Part shown: piece by piece, positions 8,084 through 17,048 of the stretch
Numbering within the stretch: the first letter of the stretch is position 1
How the letters are laid out: each line of letters begins with the position of its first letter
Source: CAVPTL01 sp963794415
GTDB taxonomy: Bacteria; Actinomycetota; Thermoleophilia; Gaiellales; JAICJC01
Length of the DNA stretch: 64,000 nucleotides
NCBI GenBank assembly: GCA_963794415.1
Contig: CAWCDI010000001.1
Location: 1,488,001-1,552,000, forward strand
Reading direction: 5' to 3'
Translations under genes and position numbers: made by a program
Notes under the pieces: model-generated
Seen by the model: only the letters and a program-made list of their open reading frames with translations
Database searches by the model: none
Told to the model about the DNA's origin: nothing

Positions 8084-8526
8084 GCTTCGTCGTCCAGCTC
8101 CACGACGCCACCACGCTGCACTACGACCTGCGGCTCGAGAGCGGCGGGGTGCTGCGGTCGTGGGCCGTGCCCAGGGGGCCCTCGATGGATCCGGCCGAGC
8201 GGCGGCTCGCCGTGCCGGTCGATGACCACTCGCTGGCCGCCGGCGAGTTCGAGGGCGTCCACGAGGGCTCGCGCCGCGGCACGGGCGCGGTCATCATCTG
8301 GGACGAGGGCGAGGTGGTGATCGATCGCGACGAGCCCGGGCACGTCTCGTTCACCCTGGCGGGCCAGAAGCTCGCCGGGCGCTTTGGCCTCACGCGGACG
8401 AGCGACAGCAGCTGGATCCTGGTGAAGGCCCGCGACGACGCCGCCCGTCCGAATTCGGACGTTGTGAACGACCTCCCGCGGAGCGTCCGCAGCGGCCGGA
8501 CGTGGCAGGAGACGGCCGGTATGTGA
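8077..8526 (+). CDS. stand-alone DNA-ligase-D-type 3'-phosphoesterase domain protein
   Basis: 149 aa. It starts with the phosphoesterase signature of bacterial LigD: FVVQLHDATTLHYDLRLE (supplying the His, His, Asp metal/phosphate ligands), then LRSWAVPRGPS, VDDHSL, FEGVHEG and GAVIIWDEG. In LigD this Mn-dependent domain trims 3'-phosphate/ribonucleotide ends before end-joining ligation. Here it stands alone, without the ATP-ligase or polymerase domains and with no Ku gene in the window, so it presumably acts as a separate end-processing enzyme. The C-terminal ~35 residues are low-complexity. Confidence 0.88.
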   Translation: MPRFVVQLHDATTLHYDLRLESGGVLRSWAVPRGPSMDPAERRLAVPVDDHSLAAGEFEGVHEGSRRGTGAVIIWDEGEVVIDRDEPGHVSFTLAGQKLAGRFGLTRTSDSSWILVKARDDAARPNSDVVNDLPRSVRSGRTWQETAGM

Positions 8527-8555
8527 AGGTTCTGAGAGGTTGGGTTCAGGTCCCG

Positions 8556-8579
8556 GCGGTTCCTGCCGATGGGAACCGC
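8556..8579 (+). other. hairpin GCGGTTCC-N8-GGAACCGC around the first wecB ATG
   Basis: A perfect 8-bp stem whose loop carries the start of the ATG at 8569. If the mRNA starts upstream, this structure would occlude that start and favour the ATG at 8581 or a later GTG. Confidence 0.4.
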
Positions 8580-10023
8580 GATGCCAGCACCCAGACAGCG
8601 CGCTATCCCAAGCAAAGAGAGCTCCCGCCGGGCCACAGACCCGCCGGTCGAGCTGTTTCCCGACACGTCCACCGTCGTTCGCCCGGTCGCCCGGGCCCAG
8701 CGGATCCACGCCTCCAAGCTCGTCGTGCCCGTGATCGTCGGCACCCGGCCGGAGGCCATCAAGCTCGTCCCGATCATCAAGCGCCTCAAGGAGAGCGAGC
8801 ACTATGAGCCGCTCGTGGTCTCCACCGGCCAGCACCAGCGCATGGTCGCCTACATCTTCGAGCTCGCCGGGATCAAGCCCGACGTCGTGCTCTGGGCAGG
8901 GGCGAAGCGCTCGCAGCTGAACGAGCGGGTGGCTTCGGTCATCAGCCGGTTCGAGGACTTCTGCGCCGAGCGGTTCGACGTCACGCCCGACGGCGCCGCG
9001 AGCCCGCAGGACATCCTCGACGGTCGCTTCCCCGCCGCGGTGCTCGTCCACGGCGACACCACCTCGGCCATGTCGGCCGCGCTCTCGGCCTTCCACCTGC
9101 GCATCCCCGTGATGCACGTCGAGGCAGGCCTCCGCACCGGCGGCAGCAACCTCACGCCGTTTCCCGAGGAGCTCAACCGCCAGCTCATCTCGTGCATCGC
9201 GGGCCTCCACTTCGCCCCGACGGCCAAGAACCTCGAGAACCTGATCAAGGAGAACGTGCCGATCGGGCAGGTCTTCGTGACCGGCAACACCGGCATCGAC
9301 GCCCTCCAGTGGGCGGCGACGATCGACGTCCAGTTCGCCAACCCCAAGCTGCAGGAGCTCTACGAGAGCGACAAGCGCATCGTGGTGGTGACCGCCCACC
9401 GGCGCGAGAACTGGGGCACCGGCCTCGGCGGCATCGCCGAGGGCATCCGCCGGCTGGCCGACGCCGATCCCGAGGTGCACTTCGTCCTGCCGCTGCACCC
9501 GAACCCCGCAGTGCGCGAGGCCATGACGAGCCAGCTCTCCGACCTCGAGAACGTGCTCCTCACCGAGCCGCTCGGTTACGCCACGTTCGCGCGGCTCCTC
9601 GGCCGCTGCCACCTGGTGATCACCGACTCAGGCGGCATCCAGGAGGAGGCCCCGTCGCTCGGCAAGCCAGTGCTGGTGGCGCGCGAGACCACCGAGCGCA
9701 CCGAGGGCGTCGAGGCCGGCACCCTGCGGCTGGTCGGTAACGACCCCGACCGCATCTACGACAACGGCATGGAGCTCCTGAACGATCCCATCGCCTACGC
9801 CGAGATGGCCGAGGCCGCGAACCCCTACGGCGACGGCCACGCCGCCGACCGCATCGTCCGCGCGCTCGAGCACGTGCTGCTCGGCGGCGAGGCGCCCTCA
9901 CCGTTCGGGCCCGGGTACAGCCGGGCGGAGATCGCCCGGGCGGCAGGCTTCGACCTGCCGGCGCCGGCGCTCAGCAGCGACATCGACGACCTCGAGTCCG
10001 TCGGCATCTACGAGGTGGAGTGA
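8569..10023 (+). CDS. wecB: UDP-N-acetylglucosamine 2-epimerase (non-hydrolysing)
   Basis: 484 aa, about 100 longer than typical WecB/MnaA. The conserved GT-B core begins at residue ~53 with VIVGTRPEAIKL and continues with STGQHQRM, HGDTTSAMSAAL, HVEAGLRTG, FVTGNTGID, VTAHRRENWG and TDSGGIQEEAP, so substrate and catalytic regions are intact. It interconverts UDP-GlcNAc and UDP-ManNAc in the cytoplasm for cell-surface polysaccharide. The first ~47 residues are Arg/Pro-rich and unlike the family; starts at 8581 (ATG) or 8725 (GTG) are possible. Its stop overlaps the GTG of the GT2 gene, so the pair forms an operon that likely makes one ManNAc/GlcNAc-containing glycan. Confidence 0.92.
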   Translation: MGTAMPAPRQRAIPSKESSRRATDPPVELFPDTSTVVRPVARAQRIHASKLVVPVIVGTRPEAIKLVPIIKRLKESEHYEPLVVSTGQHQRMVAYIFELAGIKPDVVLWAGAKRSQLNERVASVISRFEDFCAERFDVTPDGAASPQDILDGRFPAAVLVHGDTTSAMSAALSAFHLRIPVMHVEAGLRTGGSNLTPFPEELNRQLISCIAGLHFAPTAKNLENLIKENVPIGQVFVTGNTGIDALQWAATIDVQFANPKLQELYESDKRIVVVTAHRRENWGTGLGGIAEGIRRLADADPEVHFVLPLHPNPAVREAMTSQLSDLENVLLTEPLGYATFARLLGRCHLVITDSGGIQEEAPSLGKPVLVARETTERTEGVEAGTLRLVGNDPDRIYDNGMELLNDPIAYAEMAEAANPYGDGHAADRIVRALEHVLLGGEAPSPFGPGYSRAEIARAAGFDLPAPALSSDIDDLESVGIYEVE

Positions 10024-11357
10024 CCCCAGCAGGTCTGCACTCGCCGTTCGAGGGGCTCCCCCTCGCCATCCAGGTGCTCTTCTACTTCGCGCTGGTCGTG
10101 ATCATCGCCGTGGATCTCTGGACGGTGCTGCTCTTCATCCGCGGCTGTCGCACTGCGCCGCGCGACGACGGGGCCGAGGACATCGCCAACGAGTTCACCT
10201 GGGTGTTCATGGTGCCTGCGCTCAACGAGGAGGTCACCATCGCCGACAGCGTCGAGCGGCTGCTCGCCGTCCCCGTCGCCAGGCGAAACGTGCTGGTGAT
10301 CGACGACGCCTCCGACGACCGCACGCCCGAGATCCTCGCAAACATCCACCACCCCGACCTGCACGTCCTGCGGCGCGAGCTGCCGGTCGCGCGCATCGGG
10401 AAGGCCGCCGGCCTGAACAACGCCTACGCCGAGCTCGACGCGCTGCTCGGCGACGTCGATCGCGACCGCGTGATCGTGGTGATCGTCGATGCCGACGGCC
10501 GCCTCGACCCACAGGCGCCGCGCTTCGTGGCCACCCACTTCAACGACCGCCACGTGGGCGGCGTCCAGTCGCTGGTGCGCATCTACAACTCCGACCACGT
10601 GCTGACGTGGTGCCAGGACGTCGAGTTCGGCGTCTACGGCCACCTCTACCAGGCCGGCCGGAACGACTGGGGCACGGCAGGCATGGGCGGAAACGGCCAG
10701 TTCAACCGCCTGAGCGCGCTCGACGACGTGGCCGACGACGTCGGGCCGTGGCGCGACCGCCTCACCGAGGACCAGGATCTGGGCCTGCGGCTGATCGGCG
10801 CCGGCTGGGAGGGCCGCCAGGAGCTCCGCGCGACGGTGAACCAGCAGGGCGTGCCGCGGCTTCGGCCGCTCCTTCGCCAGCGCACCCGCTGGTCGCAGGG
10901 AAACCTCCAGGCGATGCGCCTGCTGAGCGTGCTGCGCTACGCGCCGTTCACGTTCTGGGCGCGCACCGAGCTGATGGCCTACCTCCTGATGCCGATCTGG
11001 CAGGGGATCATCGGCCTCACCTTCCTCACCGCGATCGCGCTCGCAGTGCTGCACGTCGCACACTTCTGGATGGGCGGCGAGATCTGGCAGTTCGTGTTCT
11101 TCTACCTGCTCGCCTTCGGCGGCACGATCCTCGGCTGCATCGCCGCGCGCAGATCGCAGGGGCCATGGGGCTGGATCATGGGCTTTTTGATCGGCAACGT
11201 CTACATGTTCTACACGTGGGTGCTCTGGCCGGTGCTGCTGCGCTCGACCATCCGCCAGGTCGCCAAGCGCGACAACTGGGCGAAGACCGAGCGCGAGGCG
11301 ATCGAGCCCGGCGAGACCGCCGGGGATGCGCCTGCCGAACTGCCGCGCGCCGCGTAG
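10020..11357 (+). CDS. processive family 2 glycosyltransferase, membrane-bound
   Basis: 445 aa, GTG start overlapping the wecB stop. One N-terminal membrane helix (residues ~15-42), then a cytoplasmic GT-A domain: VPALNEE, IDDASDDRT, VDADGRLD (DxD, sugar-nucleotide/metal), TEDQDLGLRL (catalytic Asp) and QRTRWSQG (QxxRW). Three to four C-terminal helices follow (from LMAYLLMP). ED plus QxxRW are marks of processive enzymes such as cellulose, hyaluronan or poly-GlcNAc synthases, which polymerise and extrude the chain. Coupling to the epimerase suggests a HexNAc polymer; that is inference. Confidence 0.88.
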   Translation: MTPAGLHSPFEGLPLAIQVLFYFALVVIIAVDLWTVLLFIRGCRTAPRDDGAEDIANEFTWVFMVPALNEEVTIADSVERLLAVPVARRNVLVIDDASDDRTPEILANIHHPDLHVLRRELPVARIGKAAGLNNAYAELDALLGDVDRDRVIVVIVDADGRLDPQAPRFVATHFNDRHVGGVQSLVRIYNSDHVLTWCQDVEFGVYGHLYQAGRNDWGTAGMGGNGQFNRLSALDDVADDVGPWRDRLTEDQDLGLRLIGAGWEGRQELRATVNQQGVPRLRPLLRQRTRWSQGNLQAMRLLSVLRYAPFTFWARTELMAYLLMPIWQGIIGLTFLTAIALAVLHVAHFWMGGEIWQFVFFYLLAFGGTILGCIAARRSQGPWGWIMGFLIGNVYMFYTWVLWPVLLRSTIRQVAKRDNWAKTEREAIEPGETAGDAPAELPRAA

Positions 11358-11367
11358 GATTCCGGCC

Positions 11368-11655
11368 ATGAGGGCGTGGATCAAGCGGTGGGCGAAGGTG
11401 GCCTTCGAGCCCTTCGGCACGGCCGCCTACAGCGAGGACGAGCGGCGCCGGTTCACGGCCTCCGTCACCCAGACGCGGCTGACGGCGCTCTGGGTGAGCG
11501 CCGTGACGGGCGGGGCGTTCGGGGCCATCTCGCTGGCGGTCGCACCCGAGCGGCCGGTGGATCCGCTGCGCGCGCTTCTCACCATCGGCGGATGGGTCGC
11601 CGCGATCTTCGCCGTGCTGCAGGTCGCGCGCTACCTGAAGCGCTCGCACGGCTGA
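11368..11655 (+). CDS. small membrane protein, 95 aa
   Basis: Starts at an ATG ten bases after AGGA. A basic, Tyr-containing N-terminal half is followed by two hydrophobic segments (residues ~43-60 and ~72-88) and a Lys/Arg end. It lies 10 bases behind the glycosyltransferase and is likely co-transcribed. No family recognised; it may be an accessory subunit of the polysaccharide machinery. Confidence 0.65.
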   Translation: MRAWIKRWAKVAFEPFGTAAYSEDERRRFTASVTQTRLTALWVSAVTGGAFGAISLAVAPERPVDPLRALLTIGGWVAAIFAVLQVARYLKRSHG

Positions 11656-11656
11656 G

Positions 11657-12250
11657 TCAGAGCCGCTCCTCCAGCCGCTTCTTGCCGTAGTGCACGACGA
11701 TGAAGCCGACGATCAGCACCACCAGCGCGATCACCGCCGCATAGAGGCCGTACCGCGCGATGGTGTCGGCCAGCGCCTGCCCGCCCCAGTAGGACAGGAG
11801 CCCCACGAGGGTCGCCCAGGCGATGCCGCCCGCCGCGTTCCAGAGCAGGAACTTGTCCCACTGCATCCGGGTGATGCCCGCGATCCACGCCACCGTGTAG
11901 CGCAGCACCGCGACGAACCGGCCGAAGAACACCGCCTTGCCGCCGTGGCGCTGCATCACCTTCTCCGCCCGCGGCAGCACCCGGTCGGCATAGGCGTCGA
12001 GCCACGCCCAGCGGGCAAAGAGCGCCCTGCCTCCCCACCGCCCGATCAGCCAGTAGCCGAGGTTGTCGCCGATGATCGCGCCCGCCGCGGCCACCGCGAT
12101 CACCCAGGCGATGTCGTAGTGCCCCTGCGAGGCGAGCACGCCGAAGGCGATCAGCGTGGTCTCGCCGGGCAGCGGTACCCCGAACGATTCGATCATGACG
12201 ACCAGGAACAGGATCGGCAGCCCGTACTGGGTCAGATCGTCGGCACTCAT
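11657..12250 (-). CDS. DedA-family membrane protein
   Basis: 197 aa. DedA/SNARE-associated Pfam pattern: ESFGVPLPGET near the N-terminus, GAIIGDNLGYWLIGRWGG, the conserved Arg region FFGRFVAVLRYTVAWIAG, and terminal helices with a basic tail. DedA proteins are inner-membrane transporters (undecaprenyl-phosphate or phospholipid flipping in characterised members) needed for envelope integrity. Its ATG overlaps the stop of the VOC gene. It is the last gene of a minus-strand run that begins with pgsA. Confidence 0.9.
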   Translation of the reverse strand: MSADDLTQYGLPILFLVVMIESFGVPLPGETTLIAFGVLASQGHYDIAWVIAVAAAGAIIGDNLGYWLIGRWGGRALFARWAWLDAYADRVLPRAEKVMQRHGGKAVFFGRFVAVLRYTVAWIAGITRMQWDKFLLWNAAGGIAWATLVGLLSYWGGQALADTIARYGLYAAVIALVVLIVGFIVVHYGKKRLEERL

Positions 12251-12612
12251 CCGGGCGGGGTGCCGGCTCCGCTGAGATCCTCGCCGAGCGTGATGCGGTT
12301 GCCTTCAGGATCGGTGATCAGCGACTTGCGGAACTTGCCGGGCACCTGCTCGACCGGCCCGGGCTTGATGCCGCGCTCCACCAGCCCCTCGAGGTCGGCG
12401 TCGAGGTCGTCCACCATGAGCATCACGAGGGCGTTTCCCGCGCGTGCCGGGTGCGCGACCAGGTAGATCCAGCCGGTCTCGGTCATCCGCCACATCACCT
12501 CTCGCTCGTGCACGACCACGTCGGCGGGCCGGCCGGTGAACTGCTCGTACCACGTCACGGCCTTGCCGAAGTCGGCAGTGGGGATTCCGGAGAAGAGGTG
12601 ATCGATGGCCAA
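12247..12612 (-). CDS. VOC-family (glyoxalase/bleomycin-resistance-like) protein
   Basis: 121 aa, with two beta-alpha-beta-beta-beta modules (GIPTADFGKAVTWYEQFTGR, later VDDLDADLEGLVERGI) ending in DPEGNRITLGE, the usual metal-side signature. TTG start supported by AAGGAGG six bases upstream. Substrate unknown. It overlaps DedA by four bases and lies 18 bases behind the epimerase. Confidence 0.8.
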   Translation of the reverse strand: MAIDHLFSGIPTADFGKAVTWYEQFTGRPADVVVHEREVMWRMTETGWIYLVAHPARAGNALVMLMVDDLDADLEGLVERGIKPGPVEQVPGKFRKSLITDPEGNRITLGEDLSGAGTPPG

Positions 12613-12630
12613 CGCGGCCTCCTTGTGCGG

Positions 12631-13638
12631 TCAGTCCGCGCGGGTCGCGGCGATGGGCACAGTGATCATGCCATGCTCGCCGTACCACGCCAGCGTCTTT
12701 CGCACCATGTCGTCGAAGCTGATGTAGGTGAGCCCGAGCTCGCGCTCGGCCCGGGAGCCGTCGTAGGCGTGGCCGTGGAGGAGCGTCGCGGCCATCTCGC
12801 GGCAGAGCCGCGGCTTCGCGCCCCTGATCCGCGCCACGGTCTCGGCGCCGCTCGCAGCGACGAGGGCGGCGGCCGGCGGCAGGTTGACCGTGCGGTGCTC
12901 GATGCCCGCGATGCGCGCGACCGTGCGGAGCGCCTCGTCGGTGGAGACGCATGCCCCCGCGAGCAGGTAGCGCTCGCCGGAGACGCCGTGCTCCTCTGCC
13001 AGCAGGTGGCCGCGGGCGCAGTCGTCAACGTCCACGAGCGTGAACCGCGACCGCACCAGCGTGTGGAGCTTGCCGTTGACGTAGTCGAGGATGAGCCGGG
13101 CGGTGCCGCGGGTGCGCCCGGGGCCCTGCACCGAGCTCGGGTTGACGGAGATCAGCGCGATCCCGTGCACCGCCGCCTCGCGAAACGCCGCCACCTCGGC
13201 CTCGAACTTGGAACGCTCGTAGTTTGAGAGAAACGTGCCGCGGTGGGGCGAGTGCTCGTCGGCCACGACGCCCTTCACCTCGCCGATGGTCGCGGCAGAC
13301 GACGTGTAGACGATCTTCCGAGCGCCCGCGCGCGAGGCCGCGCGCACCACGTTCTCGGTACCCGTGACGTTTGCCCGGAACATCGGCGCGGGATCGCGCA
13401 CGCACATGCCGTTGACGCCGGCCGCGTGGTAGACCACCTCGCACCCCGCGAGCGCGCGCTCGAGCGAGTCGGTGTCGAGGATGTCGCCGGCGACCAGCTC
13501 GGCCCCGCGCTCGGCGAAGCCCTCGGCGGCGCTGGGATCGCGGCTGAGGACGCGCACGTCACGGCCCGCGGCCAGCAGCTGGTCGCACACCGCGCCGCCG
13601 ACGAATCCCGTTGCCCCCGTGATCAGAACCTTGCTCAT
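12631..13638 (-). CDS. NAD-dependent epimerase/dehydratase (extended SDR)
   Basis: 335 aa. Start set at MSKVLITGATGFVGG, whose ATG overlaps the pgsA stop. The Rossmann GATGFVG is followed by VAGDI, VVYHAAG, the catalytic region TSSAATIG and NYERSKFEAE (YxxxK). The family includes hopanoid-associated sugar epimerases (HpnA-like) and dihydroflavonol-reductase-like enzymes. Position between pgsA and DedA suggests a lipid or envelope substrate, but this is unproven. Confidence 0.87.
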   Translation of the reverse strand: MSKVLITGATGFVGGAVCDQLLAAGRDVRVLSRDPSAAEGFAERGAELVAGDILDTDSLERALAGCEVVYHAAGVNGMCVRDPAPMFRANVTGTENVVRAASRAGARKIVYTSSAATIGEVKGVVADEHSPHRGTFLSNYERSKFEAEVAAFREAAVHGIALISVNPSSVQGPGRTRGTARLILDYVNGKLHTLVRSRFTLVDVDDCARGHLLAEEHGVSGERYLLAGACVSTDEALRTVARIAGIEHRTVNLPPAAALVAASGAETVARIRGAKPRLCREMAATLLHGHAYDGSRAERELGLTYISFDDMVRKTLAWYGEHGMITVPIAATRAD

Positions 13639-14207
13639 TCGCCGGAGTCTCCCGGATTTGCCGTCAGGACGGGCCAGAACCGCGCCAGGTACTCCACCGC
13701 CGAGGCCACCGTGATGAGCGCGGCGACGAACATCGCCCACTCGCTGATGCGCCACGGGCCGATCGAGATGTCGGGATAGACGATCGCGATGAGGATCGCG
13801 ACGAACTGGACGTTGGTCTTGAGCTTTCCCCAGATGGACGGCTTCATCACGACGCCGTCGGCTGCCACCAGCCCGCGCAGGCCCATGATGAGCAGCTCGC
13901 GGCCGATGATGATGGTCGCGATCCACGCCGAGGCGTGGTTGACAGAGACCAGCGCCACGAGCACGCCCGAAGCCAGCAGCTTGTCGGCCGTCGTATCCAG
14001 GAACGAGCCCATCGTGGTGGTCAGCCGCCACCGCCGGGCGAGGTAGCCGTCCACGAAATCGGTGATGGCGGCAAGCGTGAAGAGCACTGCCGCGACGATG
14101 TCCGTCCCCTGCCCGCGATTGGCCAGCACGAGTGCCATCACGACCGGCACGGCAACGATCCGGGCCGTGCTGATGATGGTCAGCGTTCGCTCCGAGCGGC
14201 CTCTCAT
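13635..14207 (-). CDS. pgsA: CDP-diacylglycerol-glycerol-3-phosphate 3-phosphatidyltransferase
   Basis: 190 aa integral membrane enzyme. It carries the complete CDP-alcohol phosphotransferase motif: DG YLAR ... G SFLD TTAD (residues ~53-76), i.e. DGxxARx8Gx3Dx3D. It transfers a phosphatidyl group to glycerol-3-phosphate, the first committed step to phosphatidylglycerol. It heads the minus-strand operon and is divergent from glpF, which supplies its substrate route. ATG start; the shared 267-bp upstream region holds regulatory elements described separately. Confidence 0.9.
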   Translation of the reverse strand: MRGRSERTLTIISTARIVAVPVVMALVLANRGQGTDIVAAVLFTLAAITDFVDGYLARRWRLTTTMGSFLDTTADKLLASGVLVALVSVNHASAWIATIIIGRELLIMGLRGLVAADGVVMKPSIWGKLKTNVQFVAILIAIVYPDISIGPWRISEWAMFVAALITVASAVEYLARFWPVLTANPGDSGE

Positions 14208-14308
14208 ACGGATCGCGTGCGGACTCGACTCGAGGGCGTCAAAGGCACCTGCCTACCATACAGTCCCGGCACAGAATTCCCGCAATCGGGTGGGTGGGGA
14301 CGGCCGTG

Positions 14309-14337
14309 TTGACGGAGGAACTTACGTTAGGTAGGCT
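14309..14337 (+). promoter_or_regulatory. candidate glp promoter TTGACG-N17-TAGGCT
   Basis: TTGACG (14309-14314) and TAGGCT (14332-14337) spaced by 17 bases, about 135 bases upstream of the glpF start. The -35 hexamer is close to consensus and the -10 is only fair. A transcript from here would have a structured leader of about 130 bases. Confidence 0.5.
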
Positions 14338-14352
14338 GGCCGGTAGGACCCG

Positions 14353-14405
14353 GTTCGGCGATGCCGAACAGTGTTCATGCAATGGGCCGGCGCTGTTGCC
14401 GGCCC
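14353..14405 (+). promoter_or_regulatory. two hairpins in the glpF leader
   Basis: GTTCGGC-GAT-GCCGAAC (14353-14369) and GGGCCGGC-GCTGTT-GCCGGCCC (14384-14405) are both perfect stems. They lie between the candidate promoter and the leader peptide. They could form a leader regulatory structure; no known riboswitch class is recognised. Confidence 0.45.
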
Positions 14406-14428
14406 GACACCCAATGATGGGAGGCGGC

Positions 14429-14473
14429 ATGTTTTATCCTTGCCCTGACGGCCGCGAGCACGAGGGGAACTGA
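14429..14473 (+). CDS. possible 14-aa leader peptide before glpF
   Basis: ATG with GGGAGG five bases upstream; product MFYPCPDGREHEGN; stop TGA one base before the glpF GTG (14475). The end of the reading frame covers the glpF ribosome-binding site (GAGGGG), so its translation would affect glpF initiation. No homologue known to me. Confidence 0.4.
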   Translation: MFYPCPDGREHEGN

Positions 14474-14474
14474 C

Positions 14475-15215
14475 GTGGAACTCAACAGTGGTTCTGTCTT
14501 TCTTCCTGAGATGATCGGCACAGCGTTGCTGGTGCTGCTCGGCTGCGGCGTCGTCGCAGGTGTCCTGCTCGCAAAGTCAAAGGCCGAGAACTCCGGCTGG
14601 GTCGTCATCACGCTCGCGTGGGGCTTCGCAGTGATGGTCGGCGCAGGTTCTGTCGCCGATTACGGCGGCGGCCAGCTCAACCCGGCGGTGACGCTGGGTG
14701 TCTGGGCCAACTCCGGATTCAGCTCCGACTTCGCCGACAAGATCCCGTCATACATCGGCGGGCAGTTCGTCGGCGCGTTCATCGGCGCAACGCTGGTCTA
14801 TCTGGCATATCTCGCGCACTGGAAGGACACGGAAGACTCCGGCCTGAAGCTGGCCGTGTTCTCGACGGGCCCGGCAATCCGCAACCCCGTCGCCAACCTC
14901 CTGACCGAGATCATCGGCACGTTCGTGCTGGTGTTCGGCATCTTCGCGCTGCTCGGCAACTCCGGCATCGCCAAGAGCGGCATCGGCGTCCTGTTCGTGG
15001 CCTTCCTGGTCATGGGCATCGGCATGAGCCTCGGCGGCCCGACCGGCTATGCAATCAACCCCGCGCGTGACCTCGGCCCGCGCATCATGCATGCGATCCT
15101 GCCCATTCCGGGTAAGGGTGACTCCGACTGGAGCTACGCCTGGATTCCCGTCGTCGGCCCGCTGATCGGCGGTCTGCTCGGCGGCATGTTCCATCACTGG
15201 ATATTCCCGATCTGA
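14475..15215 (+). CDS. glpF: glycerol uptake facilitator (aquaglyceroporin)
   Basis: 246 aa MIP channel with six membrane segments and the two half-helix loops GGQLNPAVTLG and GYAINPARDLGPR. The Asp after the second NPAR is the glycerol-facilitator hallmark that separates GlpF from pure water channels. GTG start with GAGGGG upstream. First gene of the glp operon, 22 bases from glpK; it lets glycerol diffuse in, where GlpK traps it. Confidence 0.95.
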   Translation: MELNSGSVFLPEMIGTALLVLLGCGVVAGVLLAKSKAENSGWVVITLAWGFAVMVGAGSVADYGGGQLNPAVTLGVWANSGFSSDFADKIPSYIGGQFVGAFIGATLVYLAYLAHWKDTEDSGLKLAVFSTGPAIRNPVANLLTEIIGTFVLVFGIFALLGNSGIAKSGIGVLFVAFLVMGIGMSLGGPTGYAINPARDLGPRIMHAILPIPGKGDSDWSYAWIPVVGPLIGGLLGGMFHHWIFPI

Positions 15216-15237
15216 CGAGCGAAAGAGAGCCGAACAC

Positions 15238-16745
<1,508 letters not shown>

Positions 16746-16746
<1 letters not shown>

Positions 16747-16991
16747 TGGGTGAAAACGACCCCACATCTTCAGAGTCACCCGAGGAGCGAAACGACTTCG
16801 CAGAGGGCCAGGAGAAGGAACGGCACGACGACGAGGCCGAGAAGGGGAGCTTCGCGACGGGCCAGGAGAAGGAGCCCGGTAACCCTGCGAACGAGAAGGT
16901 CGGCGACTTTGCCGAGGGTCAGGAGCACGATCATGACCACGAGCACGAGGGCAGCTTCGCCGAGGGACAGGAAGACGACCAGCGGTCGTAA
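16746..16991 (+). CDS. small acidic repeat protein with four FAxGQE motifs
   Basis: 81 aa, extremely hydrophilic and almost without hydrophobic residues other than the motif Phe. FA(E/T)GQE recurs with Phe at residues 18, 36, 55 and 71. Linkers are rich in Glu, Asp, His and Lys, including HDHDHEHE near the end, a possible metal-binding stretch. It is likely disordered. It overlaps glpK by one base and is followed by a strong hairpin before glpA. No described function; the position suggests a partner or regulator of glycerol kinase or the Glp enzymes. Confidence 0.8.
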
Positions 16992-17006
16992 TCCGCGCAT
17001 CGGGAC

Positions 17007-17030
17007 GGGGGCCGGCATCAGCCGGCCCCC
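17007..17030 (+). terminator. 10-bp GC hairpin between the repeat protein and glpA
   Basis: GGGGGCCGGC-ATCA-GCCGGCCCCC, a perfect stem with a four-base loop ending 18 bases before the glpA ATG, with no T tract. It could be a processing or attenuation site giving different levels of glpFK and glpABC, or a terminator if glpA has its own promoter. Confidence 0.5.
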
Positions 17031-17048
17031 GCTTGATACGGTGTCCGC

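Noticed and set aside
13639..14031. N-terminal extension of the epimerase frame
   Set aside because: It lies in pgsA in another frame; the epimerase begins at its Rossmann motif (13638).
14353..14405. Known riboswitch before glpF
   Set aside because: The hairpins do not match any riboswitch consensus I can recognise.
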